Below, piece after piece: positions 44,328 through 53,670 of a stretch of 64,000 nucleotides of DNA; the first letter of the stretch is position 1; each line of letters opens with the position of its first letter. The DNA is from Crateriforma spongiae (GTDB lineage: Bacteria; Planctomycetota; Planctomycetia; Pirellulales; Pirellulaceae). A model generated the notes under the pieces. That model saw nothing but the letters and a program-made list of their open reading frames with translations. It made no database searches and was not told the DNA's origin. Position numbers and translations under genes: made by a program. The stretch lies in assembly GCF_012290005.1 (NCBI RefSeq), contig NZ_JAAXMS010000001.1, forward strand, positions 992,001-1,056,000. The letters are read 5' to 3'.

Positions 44328-45887
44328 TTGGCGACCAAGAAGATTGTCATTGTCGGGGCCGGGCCCGGCGGGCTGGCCAGTGCCATGCAATTGGCCAAAG
44401 CGGGTTGTGATGTGACCGTCCTGGAACGGCGGGATCGCGTCGGCGGGCGGACATCGGCGATTCATCAAGACGGCTTTCGGTTCGATTGTGGGCCGACGTT
44501 CTTTCTGTACCCTCGGGTGCTGACGGAAATCTTTGCATCCTGTGGCTACGACCTCATGGATGAATGTCCGATGCAGCGGTTGGACATCCAGTATCGGCTG
44601 ACGTTCGGCGGCGGCGGCGTGCTGGATTGTTCCGCCGACATGGACGAAATGGATCGCCAAATCGCCCAGATTTCCCCCGGCGATGTGGGTGCCCTCCGGC
44701 GATACATCGACGACAACCGGGTCAAGCTGGAACGCTTTCGGCCGATTTTGGAATCACCGTTTTCGTCACCAATGGATCTGCTGCGTCCGTCCGTTCTGGC
44801 GGCCGCGCTTTATGTGAACCCGCAACGTTCGTTGGGACGCGAACTGCAACGGTACTTCCAAGATCCACGGCTGGTCATCGCATTTGCGTTCCAGTCCAAG
44901 TACTTGGGAATGTCTCCGTTCAATTGCCCCAGCTTGTTCAGCATCCTGTCCTTCTTGGAATACGAACACGGCGTCTATCATCCGATGGGCGGATGCAGTC
45001 GTGTCAGCGAAGTGATGGGGGATTTGGCCCGGTCGATGGGCGTAAAGATTCACTTGGACCAGGAGGTCCGTTCGGTGGAACTGCAAGGTCGACGGTTAAA
45101 GGCTTTGCACACCGATGATGAACGCTATGAAGCCGACAGCTTTGTGATCAACGCCGACTTCGCCGACTGGATCAGCAAAAACATTCCCAACGCGATGCGT
45201 CGCCGATGGAGCGATCAGCAACTGGCCAAGAAGCGTTATTCGTGCAGCACTTACATGCTGTATCTGGGCATCGATGGTCTGTACGAAGACCTGCCGCACC
45301 ACAACATCTACATCAGCTCGGATTACGAACAAAACCTTCGCGACATTGAACACGATCATGTTCTCAGCGATGATCCGTCGGTTTACGTCCAGAACGCTTG
45401 CGTGACCGATCCATCATTGGCTCCGCACGGCCAAAGCACTTTGTACGTTTTGGTGCCCGTCACTCATGAACACGCCAACGTCGATTGGTCGGTCCACGCC
45501 GATCCGCTGCGTGAAAAAACGTTGGATCAGTTGGCCAAGATCGGCCTGACCGACGTGCGAGATCGTATTCGCACCGAACACCGAATCACGCCGGTGGACT
45601 GGAAGAAAGACTACGCGATCTATCGCGGCGCCACATTCAACTTGGCTCACAACTTGGGACAAATGCTGCACCGTCGTCCGCAAAATCGATTTGAGGAATT
45701 GGACGGTGTGTATTTGGTTGGCGGCGGAACGCATCCCGGCAGCGGTTTGCCGGTGATCTACGAATCCAGTCGCATCACGTCGCGGTTGCTGTTGTCCGAC
45801 TTGGGGATCAGCACGGACTTCATCGATGCATCGGCCACCGGCATCACGGCAAAAAAGCCTGCCGTCGCGGCGATGGTACCGGCGTGA
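44328..45887 (+). CDS. Phytoene desaturase-family FAD oxidoreductase (CrtI/CrtN type)
   Basis: A 519-residue carotenoid desaturase/oxidase. The N-terminal dinucleotide fold is [22 protein letters not shown] followed by [14 protein letters not shown] typical CrtI-like stretch follows: [20 protein letters not shown]. The C-terminal FAD signature is [19 protein letters not shown]. The start is TTG at 44328 with GGAAGGGA just upstream (44312-44319). Pigmented Pirellulaceae make pink C30-type carotenoids, and this enzyme fits that pathway, but the substrate (phytoene, squalene derivative or apocarotenoid) cannot be told from the sequence. Confidence 0.88.
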   Translation: MATKKIVIVGAGPGGLASAMQLAKAGCDVTVLERRDRVGGRTSAIHQDGFRFDCGPTFFLYPRVLTEIFASCGYDLMDECPMQRLDIQYRLTFGGGGVLDCSADMDEMDRQIAQISPGDVGALRRYIDDNRVKLERFRPILESPFSSPMDLLRPSVLAAALYVNPQRSLGRELQRYFQDPRLVIAFAFQSKYLGMSPFNCPSLFSILSFLEYEHGVYHPMGGCSRVSEVMGDLARSMGVKIHLDQEVRSVELQGRRLKALHTDDERYEADSFVINADFADWISKNIPNAMRRRWSDQQLAKKRYSCSTYMLYLGIDGLYEDLPHHNIYISSDYEQNLRDIEHDHVLSDDPSVYVQNACVTDPSLAPHGQSTLYVLVPVTHEHANVDWSVHADPLREKTLDQLAKIGLTDVRDRIRTEHRITPVDWKKDYAIYRGATFNLAHNLGQMLHRRPQNRFEELDGVYLVGGGTHPGSGLPVIYESSRITSRLLLSDLGISTDFIDASATGITAKKPAVAAMVPA

Positions 45888-45903
45888 ACGTCGTGATCAA
45901 CAC

Positions 45904-45928
45904 GATGCCACGCAGTTGACGTGGCATC
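45904..45928. terminator. Hairpin between convergent desaturase and flgN genes
   Basis: A perfect 9-bp stem, GATGCCACG (45904-45912) with CGTGGCATC (45920-45928), and a 7-base loop lie exactly between the two stop codons. No real T-run follows on either strand, so it may be a weak bidirectional terminator or an mRNA 3'-end stabiliser. Confidence 0.4.
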
Positions 45929-45936
45929 AGGCAAGC

Positions 45937-46437
45937 TTAGGCCGCTTCGTTAAACAGCCCGCCACCGCGACCGCGTTCGGTCGTGTCCGGTTTGCCGATT
46001 TTGTGTCCGTATGTGTCGCCGCCGGTCGATCCGCTCAGCAGACGGATCAATTCCTGGCCCAGATTGGCCAGGTGGTACTGGCAAACGAACAGGGCAACCG
46101 AACGTTCTCGCGTGACTTCGATTTGACGGCCGACTTCGTCCAGACGTTTGGCCAGGCGTGCATCATCGATGCGACGCGTCGACATCAGTCTCGCTCGCAA
46201 GGTCGTTCCGCTGCCCACCGCGTCATCGGCTGCCAGCAGTTCCTCGCGTTCGGCCAGCATGTTTTGCAGGTTTTGCACCTGTGCAGACAATGCGTCCTGT
46301 GAAGCCTTCAGCTCCTCACTTTTGACGTTGACCGTGCCGACACGTGTCTCGTCCAAAATCAGGTCGATCGATTCGTTGATTTCAGCTAGACGTTCGGCGT
46401 AGTCGGCAACACGTTGTTGCCATGTGGGGTTTGTCAT
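45937..46437 (-). CDS. flgN: FlgN-like flagellar assembly chaperone (by position and helical pattern)
   Basis: A 166-residue, mainly helical protein. Residues 1-130 contain long amphipathic helices with heptad character (LKASQDALSAQVQNLQNMLAEREELL), as in FlgN-type chaperones for hook-associated proteins. The C-terminus is Gly/Arg-rich. The assignment rests on gene order: its ATG overlaps the flgJ stop by four bases (ATGA), at the end of the flgFGAHIJ cluster. Sequence alone would not prove it. Confidence 0.6.
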   Translation of the reverse strand: MTNPTWQQRVADYAERLAEINESIDLILDETRVGTVNVKSEELKASQDALSAQVQNLQNMLAEREELLAADDAVGSGTTLRARLMSTRRIDDARLAKRLDEVGRQIEVTRERSVALFVCQYHLANLGQELIRLLSGSTGGDTYGHKIGKPDTTERGRGGGLFNEAA

Positions 46438-46781
46438 GATTGTCGCTGCAAGTTGAACAGTTCGAACATTGGATCGCTGATCGTCGACGCTGACGATTCG
46501 GTCAGATCTTCGACGATGTATTGGTCCATTTGGTTTTGAAATACTTCTTCGGCCCGACCACCATGCATGTACGCCGGTTTGCCCGCCGTTTGACGCATGG
46601 CCTTTAACATCGAACCGAACATGGTTTGCCCGACGAAGTCTTGGAAAGCTTCACGCAGTGGCTCTGACTCGCCGGCCGATTTGGTTGCCGCATCCAAGGA
46701 TGAATCGCTTTCCAGATTGGGACGCCGCGGTGCGGCAGCCAAGTGGGAACCGAATGAATTCTGGCTGGGCAGGACGTTCAT
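46434..46781 (-). CDS. flgJ: FlgJ-like rod-binding protein lacking the muramidase domain
   Basis: A 115-residue protein matching only the N-terminal rod-capping half of FlgJ. The segment EAFQDFVGQTMFGSMLKAMRQT followed by FQNQMDQYI is the rod-binding (PF10135-like) pattern. The peptidoglycan hydrolase half found in enterobacterial FlgJ is missing, as in many non-enteric bacteria. It lies downstream of flgI by 78 bases and overlaps flgN. Confidence 0.8.
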   Translation of the reverse strand: MNVLPSQNSFGSHLAAAPRRPNLESDSSLDAATKSAGESEPLREAFQDFVGQTMFGSMLKAMRQTAGKPAYMHGGRAEEVFQNQMDQYIVEDLTESSASTISDPMFELFNLQRQS

Positions 46782-46859
46782 CGAAACACTTTTGGAAACG
46801 AAGCACTTGGGTGGGACAATCGGTCAGCGCGATGAGGCAACCGGATTGCAAATCAATCA

Positions 46860-48095
46860 CTACTGAAAAACGACTTCGCCGTACAAGTCACCTTTGGCCT
46901 TTAGTGTCTTGATAATCGCAATCAGATCTTCGGTGGAAACATCCAACGCGTTGAGCGCGTCGGCCAGGTCTTTCAATTTGGCGTTGGTTTCCGGCGAAGC
47001 GTCTTGACCGATTTCCACGAATTCAGGTCCGCCGGCTTCGATTCGCAAATTGCGATGGGTCACCAGGACCGGCGCAATTTCCACGTCTTTGCCGATAACC
47101 ACGATGCCATCGGATTCATTGATCACGACGCGGTTGGATTTGGACTGTAGATGGATGGTGGTGTCCAGCAACAGGGAGATGAAACGCACGGGACTAGCGC
47201 GATCCAGTTCCGGAATTTCAACTTCGATGTGCAGCTGATCGATCGCGCGGGCGGTCGAAAGGTTGCTGCTGAGTCGTGCCGATCCGGGGGTTAGGTTGGA
47301 TCCGTTTGCCAATCCACCCCGCGATGCCGTAGCGGAATCGCCTGCGATGATCGCCATGTAATTGTTGATTTCGTCTTCGACCCGTTGGGCAGTGATGAAG
47401 TCGGCAAAGTCCTGATCCAGAATCAATGTGATCCGCCCGTCGGTATGGAAGTTCGCCTTGATGGTGGATTCCATCTTGGCACCGCCTTCGACGGTCGCCA
47501 CGGTCGCCGGCCCGTCAGGCGACACTCGCAATTGGCCCTGTGCCAGGGCATACACATTCCGGTCATCGGTTCGCGGCCCCAGCATGGGCGTGGTCAACAG
47601 CCGACCGCCTTCCAGGCTTTTGGCGCTGATGGCACTGACCGATACGTCCAGCAAATCACCTTGCTGGGCACCCACGGCGGGGACGACCGCAGTCACAACG
47701 ACCATCGCCACGTTCTTGGCATCGGCAACATCGTCCAGGTTCAATTGCCCCGTCGTGTCACTGGAAACGGGACCACCCATCAATTGCATGGCTCGAGCCA
47801 AGGCGCGCGAGGTTGTCGCAGCGTCACCGTCACCGGTACCCCGCAATCCGACCACCAGCCCCAGGCCTTGCAGCGTGTTCGTTTCCTGGCCGCGGACACG
47901 ACAGATATCGCCCAAACGCATTCCGGCGGCGTCGCACCGGTATTCCACGGCATTGAACACCAGCGACAAAAACACCGCGATGCACCGGAGCAAAGCGGTT
48001 GGGTTGAATTGTGCTCGAGCGATCGCGTGATCGGTCGATCGATTCGGATCGGGCGACGGCACTTGGACGTCCTTGTCAGTGGGGTTGGTCTTCAT
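46860..48095 (-). CDS. flgI: Flagellar P-ring protein FlgI
   Basis: Forms the periplasmic P ring around the flagellar rod. The 411-residue protein has a 60-residue N-terminal extension containing a hydrophobic export segment (LLRCIAVFLSLVFNAV). It then has the FlgI core: RLGDICRVRGQETNTLQGLGLVVGLRGTGDG, VAMVVVTAVVPAVGAQQGDLLDV-type segments, GGRLLTTPMLGP, and the C-terminal DLIAIIKTLKAKGDLYGEVVF. The extension before the export segment may be untranslated if an internal start is used. It lies 19 bases after flgH. Confidence 0.93.
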   Translation of the reverse strand: MKTNPTDKDVQVPSPDPNRSTDHAIARAQFNPTALLRCIAVFLSLVFNAVEYRCDAAGMRLGDICRVRGQETNTLQGLGLVVGLRGTGDGDAATTSRALARAMQLMGGPVSSDTTGQLNLDDVADAKNVAMVVVTAVVPAVGAQQGDLLDVSVSAISAKSLEGGRLLTTPMLGPRTDDRNVYALAQGQLRVSPDGPATVATVEGGAKMESTIKANFHTDGRITLILDQDFADFITAQRVEDEINNYMAIIAGDSATASRGGLANGSNLTPGSARLSSNLSTARAIDQLHIEVEIPELDRASPVRFISLLLDTTIHLQSKSNRVVINESDGIVVIGKDVEIAPVLVTHRNLRIEAGGPEFVEIGQDASPETNAKLKDLADALNALDVSTEDLIAIIKTLKAKGDLYGEVVFQ

Positions 48096-48114
48096 CCAAT
48101 TCGCGTCCGTGCGA

Positions 48115-48912
48115 TCAGAAAGGCTGGAGTCGGTCGAACCACCGTGTGAACCAACCTCGTTTGTATCCGTCCCGCAATTGTCCTTGATCTTGCTTGTCGA
48201 TTTCCAGATCGATCAGGTCGCGGCTAAGCACCACGTTGTCGGGGCCCACGTCTTGGGCGCGGCAAATTCCGGATAGGGCGGTTTCCCAAAGGTTGTCGTT
48301 GACCCGAAACTTTTTGCGGGCTTCCAAGACCAGATTTCCGTTGGGCCGAATGTCGACGATGCGAGCGGCAATGTTGAAGGTTAGGGCTTCGCTGGTATCG
48401 ACGTCGGATTCCGCACGGTACTGGTTGTTCGTATTTCCCGCGACGCTGGGGTCGCCGTTGGGCTGCTCGTCGGGTTGCAACCGGCCCTGGGTCAAACGAA
48501 TCCAATCGCTCAGCACGGCGCTGTATTGGGTGATTTTGCGGCTCTCGGCGCTTCCCTCGGCCAGGACCCGAGCGATTTCGTCGACCCGGATGGTGACGAT
48601 GTCGTGGATTTGGAAAACGCGTCGTGGCAATGGCGGCGTGTATGTCCAACTGACAGCAGCCAATCCCGGATGTGGCGGCGGGGTTTGACCGTAGGGCGCA
48701 GAGATCACCGGTGCATCAGATCCGTGTGGGCCGACCACTTGGCTGTTGGACCCTTGTGACGATCCGTTGACATCATCGCCGTGAAAAAGTGAAGTCGACT
48801 GGGCCAACCCCATTGATGGCGCCGCCAGCAGGACGCTTAACACCAGTGCCAGGATCCGTAACCCGCGGTGACCGATGATCGAAGGTGCGTTTGTGTTCAT
48901 TGAATTTTGCAT
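48115..48912 (-). CDS. flgH: Flagellar L-ring protein FlgH
   Basis: Builds the outer-membrane L ring of the flagellum. The 265-residue protein has a signal peptide (LRILALVLSVLLAAPSMGLAQ) but no lipobox Cys, unlike enterobacterial FlgH. The core includes IHDIVTIRVDEIARVLAEG, FNIAARIVDIRPNGNLVLEARK (FlgH family block), and ETALSGICRAQDVGPDNVVLS. Its start overlaps the flgA stop (TAATG). A Gly/Ser/Pro-rich linker (45-85) is added before the core. Confidence 0.92.
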   Translation of the reverse strand: MQNSMNTNAPSIIGHRGLRILALVLSVLLAAPSMGLAQSTSLFHGDDVNGSSQGSNSQVVGPHGSDAPVISAPYGQTPPPHPGLAAVSWTYTPPLPRRVFQIHDIVTIRVDEIARVLAEGSAESRKITQYSAVLSDWIRLTQGRLQPDEQPNGDPSVAGNTNNQYRAESDVDTSEALTFNIAARIVDIRPNGNLVLEARKKFRVNDNLWETALSGICRAQDVGPDNVVLSRDLIDLEIDKQDQGQLRDGYKRGWFTRWFDRLQPF

Positions 48913-50246
48913 TAGCGCACTCTGGGGGACCGAGTCACGATTTCGGCAAGGCCGGACGCAGCGACGCGGGCGACCATTCGGCGTCTCGGTTCGGTCGTCT
49001 CGACTTCGATCAACTGTGACAAATGACCATCGTCCAGCGCTTTGGCCATCGTGGTGACGCGGACTCCGCCACCGACGACTCGCAATTCGATTTGATCACC
49101 GCGATGGATCAGCACCGGCGGCGCCACTGCCGACACCGAAAGCGGCGCGTCTTGTCGTGCCAAGCCGACGATCTCTTTCCCGATGAAGTCGTCGACGTCG
49201 GAACTGTAGTCGTCGCGTTGTTGGTCTTCCGGGACGGGAACCCAGGTTAGATCTTCCACGCGAATTCGATGGCCGCGACGAAGTGGCATCTTTGGAGCAA
49301 CGAACATGGGATGCGGCTTCAACTGAAGCACGACCTGCGCGTCGATGGGGCCATCCACTCCACGCCCGGTCACCATGATCGCACGTCGGATCGGTGTCGA
49401 TTGCTCGACAGGTTCTTGGGGCGGCAAGACGGCTTCGCGGAAACTGGTGTGCATGATTCCGCCGGCCGATTGAAGTTGCGTGAATCCGGCCAGGTTTTCC
49501 GATGACGACGCCAACTGAACGTCATAGTGCTTCATCAGCTCGGGGTTTTGTCGCTGAACCGACATCCGGATCCAAGATTCCAGTCGCGATACGACGTGTG
49601 GCGAAGGCGGATCCGCCACAGGCATGGCGGCGGGTACCGACGTGTTGCCCGACGGTCGAACAGCGGATTCGGTTGATGTTGGTGAAGTCGAAAGCGTCGG
49701 GCTCGATTCGTTTGGTGCGGACACCTTTTGCACGGAAGATCGCCTCGGTGCGGGACGGTCACCCAATCGTTGCAGCGGAGACGGTCCGGCAAGGCTTTGC
49801 CGTGGCGGATGCTGTTTTCGCAACGAGACTTCGATCATGTCCGGGCCGATCCATTCGATCGGTTGTTCGGTGCCCTCGGATCTTGCGACCGCCTGCGCCA
49901 AACGGTCGCGTTCGATCCTTGCACGGCCCTGGCCGACGGGAATGAGACCAATGATGCCGCCCCGAAGCCGCGTCCAGACGTCCGTGGGGACTCCGATCGG
50001 TTCGGCAACGTCGCCCAATCGGATGACGGTCGTTTCCAGATTCGTGCGACCAACACAGCGGAAACGCCAAAGCGATTTGACGGGTTCATCGTTCAGTGCC
50101 GATGTCGACGGTGCTGATGGAGGTTCCTGTGCGAAGCAATCGATCGACGAAGGATTCCAGTACCATCCAACCAGCAGCGCAGCAAACAACGTCGATCGAG
50201 CGATCGACGTGCGTTGACAACGGTTTGCGGCGTCCGCCTGGTTCAC
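48912..50246 (-). CDS. flgA: FlgA-like P-ring chaperone with long insertion
   Basis: A periplasmic chaperone for P-ring assembly. The 444-residue product is about twice the usual FlgA length. It has an N-terminal export segment, a first domain (about 60-150; ETTVIRLGDVAEPIG), a Pro/Ser/Thr-rich disordered insertion (about 150-225), and a C-terminal SAF/FlgA core. The core has MPLRRGHRIRVEDLTWVPVP, FIGKEIVGLARQDAPLSVSAV, PPVLIHRGDQIEL and a GLAEIVTRSPRVR end. Coupled to flgH by TAATG. Confidence 0.85.
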   Translation of the reverse strand: MNQADAANRCQRTSIARSTLFAALLVGWYWNPSSIDCFAQEPPSAPSTSALNDEPVKSLWRFRCVGRTNLETTVIRLGDVAEPIGVPTDVWTRLRGGIIGLIPVGQGRARIERDRLAQAVARSEGTEQPIEWIGPDMIEVSLRKQHPPRQSLAGPSPLQRLGDRPAPRRSSVQKVSAPNESSPTLSTSPTSTESAVRPSGNTSVPAAMPVADPPSPHVVSRLESWIRMSVQRQNPELMKHYDVQLASSSENLAGFTQLQSAGGIMHTSFREAVLPPQEPVEQSTPIRRAIMVTGRGVDGPIDAQVVLQLKPHPMFVAPKMPLRRGHRIRVEDLTWVPVPEDQQRDDYSSDVDDFIGKEIVGLARQDAPLSVSAVAPPVLIHRGDQIELRVVGGGVRVTTMAKALDDGHLSQLIEVETTEPRRRMVARVAASGLAEIVTRSPRVR

Positions 50247-50333
50247 GGTGTTCCTTTGCGAAGGGTTGAGTGGGGGGCTGATTCGGCGTCTGAGTATGGA
50301 TGCCGGATCGCGACCCGCTAACGATCAAACGGG

Positions 50334-51140
50334 TTAGAACCGACGCAGGTTGGAGATGTTCTGCATCACTTGGTCGCCGGCTTGAACTGCTTGGCTGTTC
50401 ATCTCGAACGCGCGTTGCGTGGTGATCAGATCGATCAGTTCCTGGACGGGTTCGACGTTGGATGCTTCCAAGTTGCCCTGTCGCAGCAATCCCAATCCGT
50501 CGACTCCCGGATTACTGACCTGTTCAGGTCCCGACGCGTCCGTCGCTTCGTACATATTTTCGCCAACCTTTAGCAATCCATCGGGGTTGATGAATTGGGA
50601 CATTTGAATTTGCCCCTGGACGGCCAGTTCGGTCACGCCCGGTTGTCGAACCATGACTTCGCCATTGGTATTGATCACGATCTTCGTGGCGTCCGGCGGG
50701 ATGTTGACCGGCGGATCCAACAGGCGACCGGTTTGAGCCGAACCGATCACCAGGTTTCCGTCGGCATTGATGTCCAGGTTGCCCGCCCGTGTGTACATCG
50801 GCTGTTGGCTGGACGGATCAAGCACACGCAAGAATCCGTCGCCTTGGATTGCGATGTCCAATTCACGACCGGTTTGTTGCAGCGTGCCCTGGCGATGATC
50901 GGTCTGGGTGCTGGTCACGCGAACGCCCAAGCCGACTTGTGTTCCCACGGCTGTTGGCGTTTGTGTGGCGTCACGAACCCCCGGATAAACTTCCGTTCGG
51001 TACAGCAAGTCTTCGAAATTGGCGCGGTCTTTCTTGAAGCCGGTCGTGTTAACGTTGGCCAAGTTGTTGGCGATCACGTCCAACTTGGTTTCCATCGCTT
51101 CCATGCCGGTCGCGGCGGTGTACAGCGTTTGAACACTCAT
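50334..51140 (-). CDS. flgG: Flagellar distal rod protein FlgG
   Basis: Forms the distal rod. The 268-residue protein starts MSVQTLYTAATGMEAMETKLDVIANN and continues LANVNTTGFKKDRANFEDLLY, the N-terminal signature of rod/hook proteins. The C-terminal coiled-coil half is VQELIDLITTQRAFEMNSQAV followed by QAGDQVMQNI. Length and motifs match FlgG rather than FlgE. It is 71 bases downstream of the flgF-like gene. Confidence 0.95.
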   Translation of the reverse strand: MSVQTLYTAATGMEAMETKLDVIANNLANVNTTGFKKDRANFEDLLYRTEVYPGVRDATQTPTAVGTQVGLGVRVTSTQTDHRQGTLQQTGRELDIAIQGDGFLRVLDPSSQQPMYTRAGNLDINADGNLVIGSAQTGRLLDPPVNIPPDATKIVINTNGEVMVRQPGVTELAVQGQIQMSQFINPDGLLKVGENMYEATDASGPEQVSNPGVDGLGLLRQGNLEASNVEPVQELIDLITTQRAFEMNSQAVQAGDQVMQNISNLRRF

Positions 51141-51211
51141 GTTTGGTTTTCCGTTGACGCGGCAGATTGACGAAGTGAATTACGAACGGGTTCGTGGCGG
51201 CAAGGCCACGA

Positions 51212-51961
51212 CTACTGCAGCAGACGACCGACGAGTGACCCCATCAGGTTGTCTTGGTTTTTGATCATTTGGACGTTGGCTTCGTAGACGCGGCTGGTCT
51301 CGATCAATTCCATCATGGCGGTGGTGGGCCGGACGGATGATTTTTCCAGCGAACCCGCTACTACGTCGCGTTCTTGCGGGGACACAAGGTCAAACGACTT
51401 GGTCGGCTTGAACAGGTTGCCGCCCAGATGCTCCAAATCACCCAGCTGTTTGGGTTTGGCCAGCATCAGCGACCAACGATTGTTGCCCTGGATCAGTGTC
51501 CCCTGAGGACCCACATCGAACGGTCGATCGGACTGTAATTGGATCGGGCTGCCGTCGGACGCAAGCACTTGGTGTCCGTTTTGGGTGACCAAGTAGCCGC
51601 GGGAATCCAGCACGAATTCGCCGGCACGCGTCATCATTTGTTCTTCGCCATGTTGGATGACAAAGAAGGCTTCGCGGTCGTGGATCGCAAAGTCGGTTTT
51701 TCGGCCGGTGACCTGGATCGGTCCGACATCAAAGGCCGTTTGCGTGGGCTGGATTGTGACTCCGCCGCCCAAATCGTCGGCCCCACTCAAGCCTTCGCTG
51801 ACTTCGCCACGCTCGATCAATTCCGCGAATCGGGCCTGAAGGATGGTTTCTTGAGGCTTAAAGCCGGGCGTTTCCACGTTGGCCAAATTGTGGCTCAGCG
51901 TGCGCAGACGCTGATCCTGGGCATGCGCGCCGGCGGCAGAGAGGTAAAGGCCGTAGGGCAT
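51212..51961 (-). CDS. flgF: Flagellar basal-body rod protein FlgF-like
   Basis: A proximal-rod family protein of 249 residues. The N-terminus has MPYGLYLSAAGAHAQDQRLRTLSHN and LANVETPGFKPQET. The C-terminus has MMELIETSRVYEANVQMIKN and QDNLMGSLVGRLL, the paired helices that pack in the rod. Position immediately upstream of flgG supports FlgF. It is the first gene of the flgF-G-A-H-I-J-N operon on the minus strand. Confidence 0.85.
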   Translation of the reverse strand: MPYGLYLSAAGAHAQDQRLRTLSHNLANVETPGFKPQETILQARFAELIERGEVSEGLSGADDLGGGVTIQPTQTAFDVGPIQVTGRKTDFAIHDREAFFVIQHGEEQMMTRAGEFVLDSRGYLVTQNGHQVLASDGSPIQLQSDRPFDVGPQGTLIQGNNRWSLMLAKPKQLGDLEHLGGNLFKPTKSFDLVSPQERDVVAGSLEKSSVRPTTAMMELIETSRVYEANVQMIKNQDNLMGSLVGRLLQ

Positions 51962-52470
51962 GAGAAACTAAGTGGCTTCGAACTTGGCGTGTGACCGAAT
52001 CACCAGGGGCGATTCACCGGTTTGGAATCAAATCAACCAGCGCGTCACGTCGGACTTGAGCAAATCTTCACCGCAGGTAAGAAATTTTCGATTCCCCTGG
52101 CAAGGGCGAATCAGTGTTGGACGAGTGTTTGCAAGTTCTTCGGAGAGATGCGAAAACACACGAAACGTTCGTGTCGGCGCGGTTTCGGTGCCAACGGCAG
52201 CGTTTGGCGGCTCTTCGACGGGCTCTCGCGCCCCGAATCGTCGTGAAACTGGCCTAAAGAGATGGCCTGGTTTGGTCACATTCGAACCAAGGCGACGCTT
52301 GGAGTTTGCGTCGGCAACCGTCGTGTCGTGAAATCACGCAGAAGGCGTTTCACAGAACCGGCGGTGACGTGCTGGGGCAATCGATCGCTGACCAGACTTT
52401 GACGCATGAAACGACAACCGCTGGCAAAAGTGCACTGAGCCCACACGACGGAAGGAACAAACGAGAGGCG
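51962..52470. other. Divergent spacer between the flagellar operon and the voltage-sensor-like gene
   Basis: About 510 bases with no credible gene. I looked for a sigma-54 (GG-N10-GC) or sigma-28-type flagellar promoter upstream of flgF and found none convincing. The plus-strand end holds GAAGGA (52451-52456) and GAGAGG (52463-52468) before the next start codon. Confidence 0.5.
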
Positions 52471-53574
52471 ATGACGATGCTATCCGCAGCAACTCGAATC
52501 ACGATCGCTCGGATAACGGCACCGCTGTTCTTCTGGTTGTCGCTGGCGTTTTTGGTCGGACAAGCTTGCTTGGTCGTGCTGTGGGTGGACGTGCCCAACT
52601 TGCGCGAATCTGCCTTGGTCGCTTTGGAAGAAGTCGATCCGGAACAGGAATTGAATCTTGCCGACATCGGTCAAGCACGCGCGATCGGCTTGGGATTGGA
52701 TCCGCAGACGCAAAGGGAAGAACTTGCAACGCAGCATCGCGTCGTGACGTTGCTGTTGTTGATCTGGCCGTTGATCATCGCCGAGTCGGCGTTCCACTGG
52801 CTGACTCGTTCCTGGTCGCGGGCGAACCGCTGGTTTCATTTTTACGGCTTCCTTTTCTGCTTGTGTCCGTCATTGCGTTTGTGCGCACGCAGCGTCGAAA
52901 TGGATCGCCGATTGTGGTTGCCGGGCCTTGGGTGGCGACGCAGCGACAAGCGACTGCGTCGACGACTGGAACGCACCTTCAGCTTGCCGATGATTGCGAT
53001 CGCATTGTTGATCTTGCCCGTGCTGGCGATCGAATTCTTTTTCAAAACCCAAGTCGTGCAGCACGAATGGTTGCGTTTCGCTCTGCATGTATCGACCGGC
53101 GTGATCTGGTTTGCTTTCGCGCTGGAGTTCATTCTGATGGTCAGCGTGGCGGAGAAGAAGTTCGATTACATCCGCACCAACTGGATCGACTTGGCGATCA
53201 TCTTGCTGCCGTTGCTTTCGTTTCTTCGTTCGCTTTCGCTGGTCCGCAGCACCAAGGTGGCGAAGTTGTTGCGGGTGTCCAAGTTGACTCGTTTGGCCAG
53301 CATGTATCGCATGCGTGCCACAGCGGTCAAAGCCCTGCGGGCATTGATTTTGTGGGATGTCTTGGAGCGACTGTTGCGGCCGGATCCGGAAAAGCAACTT
53401 CAAAAGCTGAAAGAGGATCTGAATCAGCGTGAGCTGGAAATTCGCATTTTGAAACGAGAGATCTATCGGGCGGAACGCAAGCTTCGACGCGACGTTGGTG
53501 ATAGCGAGCCGGTAATGACCGGGGCCGACATCGCGGTTGCCTCGGATACGACTCTGGCTTCCGACGAAGTGTGA
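52471..53574 (+). CDS. Pore-less voltage-sensor-like membrane protein with C-terminal coiled coil
   Basis: A 367-residue membrane protein. Two N-terminal hydrophobic helices (about 13-36 and 90-111) precede an S1-S4 unit like that of voltage-gated cation channels. S1 is about 169-191 (MIAIALLILPVLAIEFFF). S2 is about 201-226 (VIWFAFALEFILMVSVA). S3 is about 236-252, with NWIDLAIILLPLL matching the N-x-x-D-x-x-A-I-L-P channel pattern. S4 has Arg/Lys at 253, 259, 262, 265, 268, 271 and 274, every third residue except Ser256. No pore helix, selectivity filter or further membrane segment follows. Instead residues about 305-345 form a charged coiled coil. This resembles proton-channel (Hv1) or sensor-only architecture. 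The start is ATG 52471, with GAGAGG upstream; ATG 52477 is possible. Confidence 0.75.
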   Translation: MTMLSAATRITIARITAPLFFWLSLAFLVGQACLVVLWVDVPNLRESALVALEEVDPEQELNLADIGQARAIGLGLDPQTQREELATQHRVVTLLLLIWPLIIAESAFHWLTRSWSRANRWFHFYGFLFCLCPSLRLCARSVEMDRRLWLPGLGWRRSDKRLRRRLERTFSLPMIAIALLILPVLAIEFFFKTQVVQHEWLRFALHVSTGVIWFAFALEFILMVSVAEKKFDYIRTNWIDLAIILLPLLSFLRSLSLVRSTKVAKLLRVSKLTRLASMYRMRATAVKALRALILWDVLERLLRPDPEKQLQKLKEDLNQRELEIRILKREIYRAERKLRRDVGDSEPVMTGADIAVASDTTLASDEV

Positions 53575-53670
53575 CGTTTTGACTCACTGCTGGACTGTTG
53601 TTGATTGTCGACATTCGTGTGGCCATGGGGACCATCTTGGTTCAAGTTGTCACCGGCGAATGGAATGGTC

